41,763 bases of DNA, taken from a virus. The translations under genes were made by a program, and so were the position numbers. Shown one piece after another: positions 22,401 through 30,002 of this stretch. Location: positions 1 through 41,763 of the IMG/VR virus record IMGVR_UViG_3300025010_000021; one strand, given 5' to 3'. How positions within the stretch are numbered: position 1 is the stretch's first letter; every line of letters begins with the position of its first letter. The notes beneath the pieces were generated by a model, which was given only the letters and a program-made list of their open reading frames with translations, did no database searches and was not told the origin of the DNA.

Positions 22401-25311
22401 AAGACTTAACTTGTTGTCCAGCGCAATAAAGGATATAGGTTCTGTCACCGAGGAAGATGCGGCTAGAATATTCCGAACTGATAGCAAGTATGGATTAACA
22501 CTAAAGGCAGCATCCGAATGGTTGAGATTAGAAAGCGGTGCAATCAATAAGCACGGTTCGTTGAAGGCAGCCAATGATTATCTTCGCCCACGGTTAAAGG
22601 GCAAGGGCAAGATGAACTCTAATGGAGATACGACGTTCAGCCTAATAGACGTTTTGAGCGCCGCCGTTGAGTATCCAGATTTAGCAACATCTATTGTCTT
22701 TGACGCAAACGAGATCAAGGGTGCAATAGAACGCAGTAAGGCAAAAGGAAATATCCTGTTCCGCACCGAGACCCGCGCCGTCACCCGTGGCGAATGGAGC
22801 GCGTTCGAGGACAGACCGGGGCATCTCGTCGTTGAGCACGCCGGAACGCAGAAGGCAACGGCAGACATCGAAGCGACTGGCGTGCCGTCGCAGCCTACCT
22901 ACGCAGAACTGACATTGCCGGAGCGCAACGAAGTAACGGCATTGCTGCGCGAGTTCAAGCAGACGTACCAGCAGCGGACATCGTACCCGCCGGGGATACT
23001 TTATCGCACCCCAACAGACAGCGAAGGCGGATCATTGAACGAGCCGCCAGTATCCGGTGCGCCACTTGGCACCACAGATGAACTGAACGGTATGCCGATT
23101 GAGGAAATCACACTAGAAGGCTGGAACACGCAGCTACGCCCGCTACTTCAACAGGCACAGACACGGGTACTCGAACAGCCGCGCAACAAGATTGACCTGC
23201 AAGCCGAACTGCCGAAGGAAGGCATGGTTAGCTTGAAGTCATATCTTGGCAAGGTGTACACGCAGCTTGCCGATACGAAGATGGGCGCGACCCGCTGGGG
23301 CGAGAGCAGGCGCGACGCTGCATTGCTGGACTACTCGAAGAAAACAGGCATCGAACAATTAGCCTTCTCCGTAATTCCTTACGGCTTCTGGTACACACAC
23401 ACGGCGATCAACTGGGTATTACGCGCATTATCGAAACCTAGCATCATTGCCAATTACTACCGCTTACTCCGCATGAGCCAGCGCAAGGAGAGCGACGACG
23501 GATACCCGCAGCGGTTGAAGGGCAAGATGGCTATACCTGCACCGTGGCTGCCTGACTTCATGGGTGACAGTATCTACATTGACCCGTGGCGGCAGGCGTT
23601 CCCGATACTGCAAATGACGCGACCATTTGAACGCGCAGCGCAGGAGAAGAACCAGATCGAGCGGCGCACCGACCAACTGATTTACGACATGGTTGATAAC
23701 GGCGAGATCAGCGACGACCAGGCGCAGGAAGCGATTGATAACCGCGCCGGTAGTCTATACATCAAAGCCAAAGCGCAGGCAGAGGGTGAGCAGGAAGGCG
23801 ACTTTCAGAACCCGTTTGACTTCGCCTTTGCGTTATCGTCACCACTGCTACCCCTGACATGGGCGTACCAGGCGGCAACAGGTAGAGCCGACAAGATCGG
23901 GCAACTACCATTCACCCGCCTTGTGCAGAACATGACCGCAATGGCAGGTCTTGGCGGACCGCGCGGCGTGAACCTTGAAGCACCCTTACGGCGAGGACTT
24001 GGATTACCAGAGGTGGACAGGTTTGAGGATTACCGCGTGAGCCGTGAGTTGGCAAACATGGTAGCAGACGGATTGATTGATACGGATACAGCCAGCCGTG
24101 CCATGATCGACCGGACAGGCGAGGCGTTCCAGCAAGCACAGCGGCGCGTCAGTCAGCAGGGCGCGATAAAGTTTGCGGGCGGCGCGTTGGCATTAGACAT
24201 CTTCCCGGAAGGCGAGATGAAGCAGCGCGGGTTAGCAGACGAGTTTGCCGCAGCCTACGACGCGAAAGCAAAGGGCGACAAAGAAGCGGTAAACAAGTTC
24301 TTCGAGAAATACCCGGAATACAGCGCTAGACTACTGACATTCAAGGAACCGGAAGAACAGCTACGCGCATTCCTGCGATCTATCATCTGGGAAAAATACC
24401 TTGCACTGCCGAAAGCACAGGCAAAAGAGTTCCGCGCAGCGGCAGGCGACGTGTTTGAAGAAGCGTTTTATAACAGCGAGACACGTAGTTATGACAGTAT
24501 CAGCACAGATACTCTGGCAATGTGGGCTAACACGCTTGGAGAAACGCCTGAAAAAGCTGGCACTGCGGAATTACCTGTGGACTGGTTGGATGATGCGACC
24601 GCGAAAGCCATTGATACGTACTACAACGAGAAAACCAGAGTGTTCGGTGAGTATGACCCGAACGCAGAACTGGACCCAAACTACACCACATGGCAGAACC
24701 AGTATCTTGCCGCACACCCCGATATTATCAAGTACGTGATTGGCGAAACCAACAAATTGTACGGATTGCCAGAGGATATTCAACTTTACGTGTACCAATA
24801 CAGGGCCGATAGAGACACACGTTACCCAGGCATCTTTGACTTGCAGGAGCAATACTTCGCGCTTAACACCAGCCAGCGCAAGGCGTTTATCAAGGATCAT
24901 CCTGAATTACCGGCGTATTGGGATTTCAGACGTCAGAGAGCGGCAGACTTCCCGAAAGCGGCGGCATATATCATGAGCGAAGAAAGTTTGAGCGCAGAAA
25001 TATTGGACGAGGATAGAGTAAGCTACTCCGGCGGTGGAAGTACGGGCGGCTACACCAGCGGGTATTCCAGCGCCACCTACAGCGACGGCAGACCGGCAGA
25101 GAATTATCACCCGCCTTACCTGACCAGCAGTGAGATACGGCGCTTCTCACAACCTCTTATCATGCAATTGCTGGCGCGCTTCTACCGCAACGAGAAGTTG
25201 ATGCCGGGCGCATACGCTGAACTGACGAGTATTTGGGAGCAGTTAGGTAAGCCGTTTGGCAACATGGAGGACTTTATCGAGAATGCCGTCAAGCCAACCA
25301 TTATGCAGTAA
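16483..25311 (+). CDS. Giant polyvalent virion protein (2,942 residues) with zincin-like domain
   Basis: Starts with GTG right after the upstream TAA. No stop or frameshift interrupts 8.8 kb, about a fifth of the genome. Visible parts: a Gly-rich hydrophobic segment at about 192-220; a region near 710-750 (NPLYLANNAINNIVTMAW) typical of phage polyvalent proteins; charged, coiled-coil-like stretches from 900 to 1200; a Pro/Lys linker near 1236-1290; a segment near 1385-1470 with NGLPVGGFY and LEGKDVPPEVLADYP, known from polyvalent-protein associated domains. HEYIH at 1711-1715 with Glu1757/Glu1764 follows as a zincin-like metalloprotease site. Residues about 1925-2090 are coded by A/T-richer DNA. 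A hydrophobic region at about 2290-2330 precedes a long C-terminal part. Likely carried in the head and ejected into the host with the DNA. Confidence 0.75.
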   Translation: MTDKPVVNPWLKYNRAAEAGELPQPPQGLNPETKLRYPDWWPAMREFNARPTEGQPYWTPRRIARYYHALKSVPYAANVPEWIDQPKIETAYQTLRSSRFTDWQTWEDNLDNDPGLKEYVRDWAPPPLDAIPQWEQQDLAAVSDAVKSGPVGEWTDYGIDYDTWQTLPEWKKYANRIFRSMGGQMGQQAVNLGIAGASVAGVPGFIGGAALGSGLGYLGMKEGERQQAMGDAYKPSATFYIMGTLNFLFTQLQQGMALRQQIQNSIVDPDTYGGVGEILKDIPAAYEAGEGFYGLLPYEVGSAFSKDGKVRVVNIAGEDTFIDAAPKGEFGSGMALTEIRRMLQDGKLSPSQVREYTVQKYGFIGELSDLLAGYALDPLDIIGPVTGGIIGNAADASGNVALANSFLAPTGSGELLTGYRQYRQNLRQMPVDDVRKMGNVTRWFAGVDETGTDVTLRQQPSGKTAVGKFTDKMFGLTPQSRADGLINDFINGTSTMLEMERGNVEGMYRLVSSLSAITPGDAVNAVENGKIKVTVGGTVTEQNLPRWALSAEAQVVPLMLKDQMPKVRDHYDLYRNTRPQADLINRMAAALDETPYRLIADLQGKNPKTDFDTVMKRIKALADEGSKPAAEFMKNIDSMKDLNNAALKKVADLFSGESGAPFDTGMWGAQLMHILAEGGEKWAVDWFGIKPAAWAARFAGIIKQAQGHLLLGNNPLYLANNAINNIVTMAWDGLLGGMGKKARMDYLRRYGIPTTLRKGIGAAEIGDIDVGVIPGTETGKGSYKLGRVLHDATRAKDTMQATSDLLHKGDKFQLAAVTSQHMERFSSEVATVKGVVEYMNRNWTPGVGYDKISGDLRLVLNAARPGLADQVEKAIARGLNKQEIEAEIFTRLEVPALRDVLSPEEIQMMSSFPGMVDEIDKGIRAATGNEETRNVFREVTRKAEKQMADDFRRKITTMVHATAYKTNTEGLLGAFDAMDRLVPQRHEFWQQHMQHMDDVAAQAEELSGAELNNLWRTELEAADEQWRTFQDMEGAKWLGIFEGLGAEKTGAEHGLVLRNLSDVHDVWSNFYNTRRTLMDEYFDYRSTTDFSTMSKGEATALRSAKWAEINDKLNADYTEAVMVEDAYQVDLDTMFSRRYSDQMGATNGQNAAQWRDKQLKIRRTMVQAMTLFRTGNLSEQMVKGWGKLLPQEVVEKIVLLNNSQPLYAMPRSERINANKKFYRDIYRPLIGAMMQEPKVKTSKPKKGKPNETVTPAEKQAASGQSVPPQEIKPAEKAEVRSSVWKLISEKKPEFAQLDPETGRPDPNVKLNVIKWLRKWSMEARTRNVKKWADVTPALVLEAWHAEQAAPKVETPPVIESEITPVDTVQGEVPETTKEPWQLTRDEFATAEIENGLPVGGFYSVQVGGKRNFFEYGVGTKRFKTLEKAIEAGQKEHKKLVRQAVLEGKDVPPEVLADYPTLAKQAAENADLSASVAEEAAITEGLTPEAAARVEEAQAAEAAREYVIAKGQDMRQNADEILQLAPPKEVNGEIFREYLHQIFADRYPDKQVHGANRAEAVWTVIDRIATTLANEQGITKDQWYQNFVLTRGGTEIGGSNLYRANPQRYLDSIKRIDYQRGNDWYEYNIVLKDGTTDSATVSDVELRTVLGDSVAQKIIDGDSFGSLQGNDLQGLSTSGYLVRGATGATYWLENGRAVIHAFSRADVADMLHEYIHAITPLLAEGDKGIVKAWYEAEYKRTLPDDWADRSMSDVDAMEKLARAFERYMVEGPKGFIGEIVQVFENIKSWMLDIYKSLKHDDINIRMNDDMRGMFDRWLGAEPKPATVAIEPPAPKPDMWQKRKPQQRGFFQQGEDTPLFSGVPERAKAETFAPQETGQQDAMFDMREQLRGIEPVQAEGGAEGAPLFEGAQAEPNGLPVGYEVRPGTIGKTKEQFAVFSDRFMESSYFSTSEEAIQDFYKKNDRTLKYQLREQERLNLLSSAIKDIGSVTEEDAARIFRTDSKYGLTLKAASEWLRLESGAINKHGSLKAANDYLRPRLKGKGKMNSNGDTTFSLIDVLSAAVEYPDLATSIVFDANEIKGAIERSKAKGNILFRTETRAVTRGEWSAFEDRPGHLVVEHAGTQKATADIEATGVPSQPTYAELTLPERNEVTALLREFKQTYQQRTSYPPGILYRTPTDSEGGSLNEPPVSGAPLGTTDELNGMPIEEITLEGWNTQLRPLLQQAQTRVLEQPRNKIDLQAELPKEGMVSLKSYLGKVYTQLADTKMGATRWGESRRDAALLDYSKKTGIEQLAFSVIPYGFWYTHTAINWVLRALSKPSIIANYYRLLRMSQRKESDDGYPQRLKGKMAIPAPWLPDFMGDSIYIDPWRQAFPILQMTRPFERAAQEKNQIERRTDQLIYDMVDNGEISDDQAQEAIDNRAGSLYIKAKAQAEGEQEGDFQNPFDFAFALSSPLLPLTWAYQAATGRADKIGQLPFTRLVQNMTAMAGLGGPRGVNLEAPLRRGLGLPEVDRFEDYRVSRELANMVADGLIDTDTASRAMIDRTGEAFQQAQRRVSQQGAIKFAGGALALDIFPEGEMKQRGLADEFAAAYDAKAKGDKEAVNKFFEKYPEYSARLLTFKEPEEQLRAFLRSIIWEKYLALPKAQAKEFRAAAGDVFEEAFYNSETRSYDSISTDTLAMWANTLGETPEKAGTAELPVDWLDDATAKAIDTYYNEKTRVFGEYDPNAELDPNYTTWQNQYLAAHPDIIKYVIGETNKLYGLPEDIQLYVYQYRADRDTRYPGIFDLQEQYFALNTSQRKAFIKDHPELPAYWDFRRQRAADFPKAAAYIMSEESLSAEILDEDRVSYSGGGSTGGYTSGYSSATYSDGRPAENYHPPYLTSSEIRRFSQPLIMQLLARFYRNEKLMPGAYAELTSIWEQLGKPFGNMEDFIENAVKPTIMQ

Positions 25312-25427
25312 TAAATTAATAACCTGCAAAAATGTGTGTATTTTGCGAGTGAAGTATAGAGACAGACATATCGATTGTCTCTACTTAACAACCCGCACAA
25401 GCGGGAATATAAACGGGAGGTTTTACT
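25312..25427 (+). other. Intergenic leader with three hairpins before the scaffold gene
   Basis: GCAAAA/TTTTGC (25326-25346), TAGAGACA/TGTCTCTA (25357-25383) and CCCGC/GCGGG with an ACAA loop (25392-25405) lie in series, followed by GGGAGG at the scaffold start. No U-tract makes a clear terminator. Likely mRNA processing or stabilising structures that set off the highly expressed scaffold and capsid genes. Confidence 0.6.
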
Positions 25428-26156
25428 TTGACAGACGGTAACGAAGTATCAGGGCAACAGGCCGCGCAGCCTGCAACTGCATCACCCGGTGTACAGCCCC
25501 AAGGTCAACCGTTATCCCCCGACGTGATTCAGCAGGTCGTCGAACAAACCGTAGAAAAAGCCTTGAGCGCCTACGAGAAGCGGCAGCAGAGTCAGCGGGA
25601 CAAACAGGAAGCGCGCATTAACAAACGTCTTTCGGATTACGAGGGCACATATAAGTCCTTATTGGGACAAGACCTGACGCCTGAGCAACGCAGTCAACTC
25701 CGCACAAAGGCTATCGAGGATGTAACCAATGAAGCCCGTGATATGGATACGCAAGTGCCTTCGCCGGTGCAGGCCGCGCAGCCAGCACCAAAGGCGGAGG
25801 TAGTAAACAATCCAGTTGAAAGAATGGTGTTGAAGGCCTTTGAGAAGGCCGGAGTAACCATCGAGGACGGAGACCCCGAACTCGAACTGCTGAAGAACGC
25901 AGACCCCGGCGACATCCTGGACTTTTCAGCCAAAATTTCAACGGCGATTGAGCAAAAGAAAGCGCGCCTTCAAAACAAGCCTTCCAATCTCGACCCATCC
26001 ACAGCATCAGCAAGAGTGAGTGCTGCGGTGGCTACTGGATCACCCACCAACCTAGAGACCCAGTACTATGCCGAGTTGGATAAAGTACGTGGCAACATCG
26101 AAGCCATTTTACAGATCAAGACGAAGTATAGGAAATTGGGCCTTCAGGTTAACTAA
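25428..26156 (+). CDS. Scaffolding protein
   Basis: 242 residues from a TTG at 25428, 8 bases after GGGAGG. Gln/Pro/Ala-rich N-terminus, helical charged middle (VVEQTVEKALSAYEKRQQSQ), a second linker and a helical C-terminus. It sits immediately before the major capsid gene, and composition and length are typical of scaffolds. It would organise procapsid assembly and leave before or during packaging. The call is by context; no motif proves it. Confidence 0.8.
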   Translation: MTDGNEVSGQQAAQPATASPGVQPQGQPLSPDVIQQVVEQTVEKALSAYEKRQQSQRDKQEARINKRLSDYEGTYKSLLGQDLTPEQRSQLRTKAIEDVTNEARDMDTQVPSPVQAAQPAPKAEVVNNPVERMVLKAFEKAGVTIEDGDPELELLKNADPGDILDFSAKISTAIEQKKARLQNKPSNLDPSTASARVSAAVATGSPTNLETQYYAELDKVRGNIEAILQIKTKYRKLGLQVN

Positions 26157-26176
26157 ACCTGAAAGGTAAGGTCATA

Positions 26177-27313
26177 ATGACCGTTTACGACGCCCCACAA
26201 ACGTCTTATAGTGACACCACTCCGCAACTGCGCGTGATTGGTGATTCAATCTATATGATCGACCCGCTGGACACCCCGTTGCTCGCTGCAATTGGTGGTC
26301 TCGACGGCGCTCGATCCAAGTTCAAACTCAATGAGAACGGGACCAAGATCGAAATCTTGGAAGATGAAATGTCCCCGCTCACCGGTGCGGTTGCCAACGG
26401 CACTGTTGCGCTGACTACCGACACCCTCACCTTTACCGTGGCCGATGCCAGCGTGTTCAAGGATGGTGATGTAATTCTAATTGATGCGGAATACATGATC
26501 GTATCCGCCGCAAACACGACCACCAACGTCATCACGGTTTACTCGCGTGCCTATGGTGGAACCAACGCCACCCACGCTACCAATGCCGCTGTTGAGATTG
26601 TTGGCACCGCCCGGCTCGAAGGGGACGATGCTGATTACTCAGCCATCGTGGACATTACCGCTCCGTACAACTATACCCAAATCTTCCAAGACGCTTTTAA
26701 GATGACTGGAACCATGGAGAAGTTGTCGCTGATCGGTATCTCGAACCCTTGGGAATACCAGGCATCAAAGAAAGTCCCCGATCTACTGCGCCGGATTGAA
26801 AAGGCAATCTTCCACGGCATTCGTGCCGCTGGCTCTGCCTCGGCTCCGCGCTCCTTTGGTGGGCTGTTGACCTTCATCACCGACAATGTAACCGCCTCCG
26901 TTGGCGCGATTGCAAAACTAGACATTGACACTATGATGGAATCCATCTACGGTGATGGCGGTCATCCCGATCTGTTGGTACTTAACCAGGCCGTCGCAGG
27001 CGACCTGAAGACTATTCTGGATACCAGTTCGTTTGTTCGCCTTGACCAGAGTAACACTCAACTGGGTATGGCTCCTGTGGATTCTGTTGTAACCCAATAC
27101 GGCAGTCTAAAAATCCTCATGGATCGCTTCTGCCCGGTTGGTAACGTTTTCGCTCTGGACTCCAAGCGAGTTGGCATGTACACCTACCGGCCGTTTGGTT
27201 GGCATGAACTTGCAGTAACCGGCGACTCCCGTAAGGGTGAGGTGGTTGGCGAGTTCTCGCTGATGGTAGCCAACGACAAGGCGCACGGCGCTCTGACTGG
27301 CGTAACCAGCTAG
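26177..27313 (+). CDS. Major capsid protein, DUF5309 (SU10-like) family
   Basis: 378 residues; AAGGTAAGG upstream. TPQLRVIGDSIYMIDPLDTP at residues 15-34 and the following LLAAIGGLDGA are hallmarks of the DUF5309 family of HK97-fold capsid proteins. Residues about 70-145 are a Thr/Val-rich insertion (VALTTDTLTFTVADASVF). FQDAFKMTGTMEKL, PDLLVLNQ and the late GWHELAVTGDSRKGEVVGE are further family marks. It ends with TAG TAA, a tandem stop suited to high expression, and is followed by a hairpin. Confidence 0.9.
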   Translation: MTVYDAPQTSYSDTTPQLRVIGDSIYMIDPLDTPLLAAIGGLDGARSKFKLNENGTKIEILEDEMSPLTGAVANGTVALTTDTLTFTVADASVFKDGDVILIDAEYMIVSAANTTTNVITVYSRAYGGTNATHATNAAVEIVGTARLEGDDADYSAIVDITAPYNYTQIFQDAFKMTGTMEKLSLIGISNPWEYQASKKVPDLLRRIEKAIFHGIRAAGSASAPRSFGGLLTFITDNVTASVGAIAKLDIDTMMESIYGDGGHPDLLVLNQAVAGDLKTILDTSSFVRLDQSNTQLGMAPVDSVVTQYGSLKILMDRFCPVGNVFALDSKRVGMYTYRPFGWHELAVTGDSRKGEVVGEFSLMVANDKAHGALTGVTS

Positions 27314-27331
27314 TAATTCAGAACGAATGGA

Positions 27332-27355
27332 CAGGGGAGGGGAAACTCTCCCCTG
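27332..27355 (+). terminator. Hairpin after the capsid gene (attenuator or processing site)
   Basis: CAGGGGAG (27332-27339) pairs with CTCCCCTG (27348-27355) around an 8-base loop. Only AAACAAT follows, so it lacks the U-tract of a strong terminator. It probably stabilises capsid mRNA or reduces read-through into the next genes. Confidence 0.6.
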
Positions 27356-27362
27356 AAACAAT

Positions 27363-27650
27363 ATGCCAAATAAAACCAGAAAGCCTGCTCCAAAGCCGGT
27401 TGTCTTGAAGGTTGAACCGGTAGAAGAACCGATTGTCGAATCTGTTGTTGAGCCGATTGTAGAACCGGCAGAAGAACCAAAACCCATGCCGGTAAATAAA
27501 CCCGTTTACATGAACGTGCGGGCGCTGGGATGGTACAACAACGGCACCCTGATTGACACCCCATGGATGCCAGGAGAGACACGCAGGGTAACGCGCGAAC
27601 TTTACAAACGTCTCAAACAAGACCTGCCCGACAACTGGGAAACTGTGTAA
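27363..27650 (+). CDS. Hypothetical protein with Pro/Glu/Val repeats
   Basis: 95 residues. After a basic start the first half is an acidic EP(I/V)VE repeat (VEEPIVESVVEPIVEPAEEP), probably extended. The second half (YMNVRALGWYNNGTLIDT...ETRRVTRELYKRL) is a small folded domain. Between capsid and glycosyltransferase it may be a head accessory protein. The stop overlaps the next ATG (TAATG). Confidence 0.6.
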   Translation: MPNKTRKPAPKPVVLKVEPVEEPIVESVVEPIVEPAEEPKPMPVNKPVYMNVRALGWYNNGTLIDTPWMPGETRRVTRELYKRLKQDLPDNWETV

Positions 27651-28519
27651 TGGCACAAGCCCGCGTAGCAATCGGCATAGCCGCGTATGGCACACAACCA
27701 CCCGAATGGTGGAAACACCTTGCAACCATGATAGCCGGACTGCCAGGATACGGAATAGAGTTCTGCGGTTTACTGGTGGCAAACGTCATGTCCACCGATA
27801 AGAACCGTAATGCGATAGTCAAGGCGTTTCTGAATGGAAACGCCGATTATCTTTTGTGGATCGACACCGATAACACCATTCCCATTGGTGGATTGAAGCG
27901 CCTGCTGGAAAGCGGTAAGGCGCTGGTTAGCGGTCTTTACCACCTGAAAGTACCGCCCTATACCCCGGTTGCATATATGCGAATGCCGGATAACAGCGGT
28001 TACATTCCCATTCATGGATTCAGGATGGGTGAGATTATCCCAATTGACATGGCCGGGATGGGAGCGTGTCTGGTTCACCGCAGCGTGTACGAGGCTATAC
28101 AAAGTAAGTACATGATGCTGGCGCGGCACAATGGAACTATTGCGCTGGTGCACGTAGATGACATTACCGGCAAGATCAACGATAAGTACACTGCGCCGCC
28201 GAAAGTTCATAACAGTCAGTACCTTGAAACTTATCGGAAGATGAATCCAAACAAGGATACTCACTTCCCGTTCTACTACCTGGAATATGGGCGCACCGAG
28301 GATGTGCCGTTCTTCGAGATGGCGCAGAGGTGCGGCTTTCAACCTTATGTAGATACCGGCGTGGATTGCTCGCACCTGGGGCCGAAGGAAGTAACCAGTC
28401 GCGACCGATATGAGTATCTATCTGAGCAGAAAAACGAGATGAAGCGTGAGCAGGACTGGCAGGACTTGTTGAAGGAAGAAGGGCTGACCATTGAAAAAGT
28501 CGAAGCCAAAGACAATTGA
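27650..28519 (+). CDS. GT-A type glycosyltransferase-like protein
   Basis: 289 residues from the ATG at 27650; the open frame extends upstream but over the previous gene. It opens with a strand/helix typical of GT2-like folds (ARVAIGIAAYGTQPPEWW) and has WIDTDN at residues 70-75, the DxD metal/nucleotide-sugar site. GMGACLVHRSVYEAI near 142-157 is the acceptor-side motif often seen in phage and LPS glycosyltransferases. The C-terminus is a charged helix. The donor sugar and target are unknown. Its place just after the capsid suggests it decorates virion proteins; modifying phage DNA is an alternative. Confidence 0.75.
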   Translation: MAQARVAIGIAAYGTQPPEWWKHLATMIAGLPGYGIEFCGLLVANVMSTDKNRNAIVKAFLNGNADYLLWIDTDNTIPIGGLKRLLESGKALVSGLYHLKVPPYTPVAYMRMPDNSGYIPIHGFRMGEIIPIDMAGMGACLVHRSVYEAIQSKYMMLARHNGTIALVHVDDITGKINDKYTAPPKVHNSQYLETYRKMNPNKDTHFPFYYLEYGRTEDVPFFEMAQRCGFQPYVDTGVDCSHLGPKEVTSRDRYEYLSEQKNEMKREQDWQDLLKEEGLTIEKVEAKDN

Positions 28520-29072
28520 AACGCCGGTAAAACTGCGTGTGCTTGAAATTGGCGCTGGCCCAAAACCGCAGGCCAAGAAGCTGTTACCTGATACCTTCAT
28601 CGAGACAATGGATATCGATCCGCAATATAAACCAACCTACCTGCATGATGCAGCCACCATACCGCAGGAGCTTTACGGCAAATTCGATCTTGTCTTTGCC
28701 AGCCACGTACTTGAGCATTTTCCGTGGTATGAGACGCACAACGTATTGGTGGAATGGCGCAAGGCTTTGAGGGTAGGAGGCGAACTGCATGTACTGGTGC
28801 CGAGCCTGGAATGGGCGGCCGAACAGATATTGAGCGGGCATCCGAGCAAAGCAATCAATGGTCATTTATATGCCGGGAGCCAAACGCAGTGGGATGTACA
28901 CAAGGCAGGATTCACCTTGCCGATACTGCGGGCGCATTTCGAACACGCGCGACTTGCAGTAGCGTTGGCTGAGAGCGGCCCATATCCAATTGCTATTAGC
29001 GGTGAGATCATGCGGGCAGAACAGCATTACATCATCGGGCGAAAAGGCAGCGATGATGGGTATGTTTTATGA
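28491..29072 (+). CDS. Class I SAM-dependent methyltransferase
   Basis: 193 residues from a TTG at 28491, inside the end of the glycosyltransferase gene. VLEIGAGPKP (residues 17-26) is motif I, MDIDP (40-44) binds the SAM ribose, and FDLVFASHVLEHF (65-77) with LRVGGELHVLVP is the post-motif typical of Methyltransf_11 proteins. Such enzymes usually act on small molecules or sugars rather than DNA. With the overlapping glycosyltransferase it makes a likely two-step glycan-building unit. The substrate cannot be read from sequence. Confidence 0.8.
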   Translation: MKKSKPKTIETPVKLRVLEIGAGPKPQAKKLLPDTFIETMDIDPQYKPTYLHDAATIPQELYGKFDLVFASHVLEHFPWYETHNVLVEWRKALRVGGELHVLVPSLEWAAEQILSGHPSKAINGHLYAGSQTQWDVHKAGFTLPILRAHFEHARLAVALAESGPYPIAISGEIMRAEQHYIIGRKGSDDGYVL

Positions 29073-29093
29073 GCACCAGAAAAGAGGTAGAAC

Positions 29094-29231
29094 ATGCCGC
29101 TCAAACGAGGGAAAACCAAAGCTATTATCTCAGCGAATATCGCCGAGTTGATTAAGTCTGGGAAGCCCAAAGATCAGGCGGTTGCCATTGCCTATAACAA
29201 GGCCGGCAGGAAACGGAAGAAAAACAAATGA
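29094..29231 (+). CDS. 45-residue conserved phage basic protein (MPLKxGKSK family)
   Basis: It starts [19 protein letters not shown], continues with [16 protein letters not shown] and ends in a lysine/arginine run. This is a very common tiny phage protein in the head/connector region. GAGG precedes the ATG, and its stop overlaps the next start as ATGA. Highly basic, so probably binds DNA or acid virion surfaces. A 28-codon frame starting at 29070 in another phase is much less convincing. Confidence 0.8.
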   Translation: MPLKRGKTKAIISANIAELIKSGKPKDQAVAIAYNKAGRKRKKNK

Positions 29232-30001
29232 CCACATTCTACGACCTGATAAAAGAACTGGCACACAACATCGGCGATACGCGCGAATCGGTGGCAACCG
29301 GCGGCAGCGCAACCACGCTGATTGATACCACGCTTTCAGAAGCCAACGGTTTATTCAACGGCGGAACATTATTGATCGACCAGGCTACACCTGTTACGCC
29401 GCGTGTTACTACCTTTGTTTCTGCCAGCGGCACATTCAGTTTTTCTGCCATTGGTACGGCGGTCACGGCTGGCACAGGATACACAGCTATTCAACCGCGT
29501 TACCCGCTGGATGTATTGAAACGCTCGATCAATCTGGCGCTACTGGAATCAGAAAGATACATGGAGATCGACACCTCGCTTACGCTGGTGGCCGACCAGG
29601 AATTGTATATTCTACCTGTTGGCGTGACCGATGTAAGGCGGGTCGAGATTGGCACGGTCAACGAGAGTTGGGACAAACACTACGCATGGCGGGTTGAGGA
29701 CGGCTATCTACGCTTCTTGAACTGGATACCGTCTGACACTTCGCAAACGGTACGGCTGCATCACGCGGTACAACATGCGCCGCTATCTGCGCTGGCCGAT
29801 GTATTAGATGACCGTATCAGCCGACACCGCCTGATGATATGCGCAATTTACCATGCGCTGAACTGGCGCGTGTCTAAGGTTGGCAACGATGAACCCAACA
29901 CAACCAACCAGATGAACCTGTATATCTCTAAGTATGAAGCGGTCAAACGAGAACGGGTAAGCCAGTTATTAGAGCGCGATGTAATCCTGGCGGGGTATTA
30001 G
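29228..30001 (+). CDS. Head-tail connector / adaptor-like protein
   Basis: 257 residues. [17 protein letters not shown] at the start, then a Thr/Gly-rich beta segment ([17 protein letters not shown]) and a helical part ([20 protein letters not shown]), followed by [23 protein letters not shown]. This order is common to phage adaptor proteins (gp4/gp6-like) that form a ring under the portal. The position before the large tail protein agrees. No catalytic motif. Confidence 0.6.
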   Translation: MTTFYDLIKELAHNIGDTRESVATGGSATTLIDTTLSEANGLFNGGTLLIDQATPVTPRVTTFVSASGTFSFSAIGTAVTAGTGYTAIQPRYPLDVLKRSINLALLESERYMEIDTSLTLVADQELYILPVGVTDVRRVEIGTVNESWDKHYAWRVEDGYLRFLNWIPSDTSQTVRLHHAVQHAPLSALADVLDDRISRHRLMICAIYHALNWRVSKVGNDEPNTTNQMNLYISKYEAVKRERVSQLLERDVILAGY

Positions 30002-30002
30002 T

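Noticed and set aside
27563-27649. N-terminal extension of the glycosyltransferase
   Set aside because: The extra codons lie inside the upstream gene, and the ATG at 27650 in TAATG gives a proper GT-A first strand.
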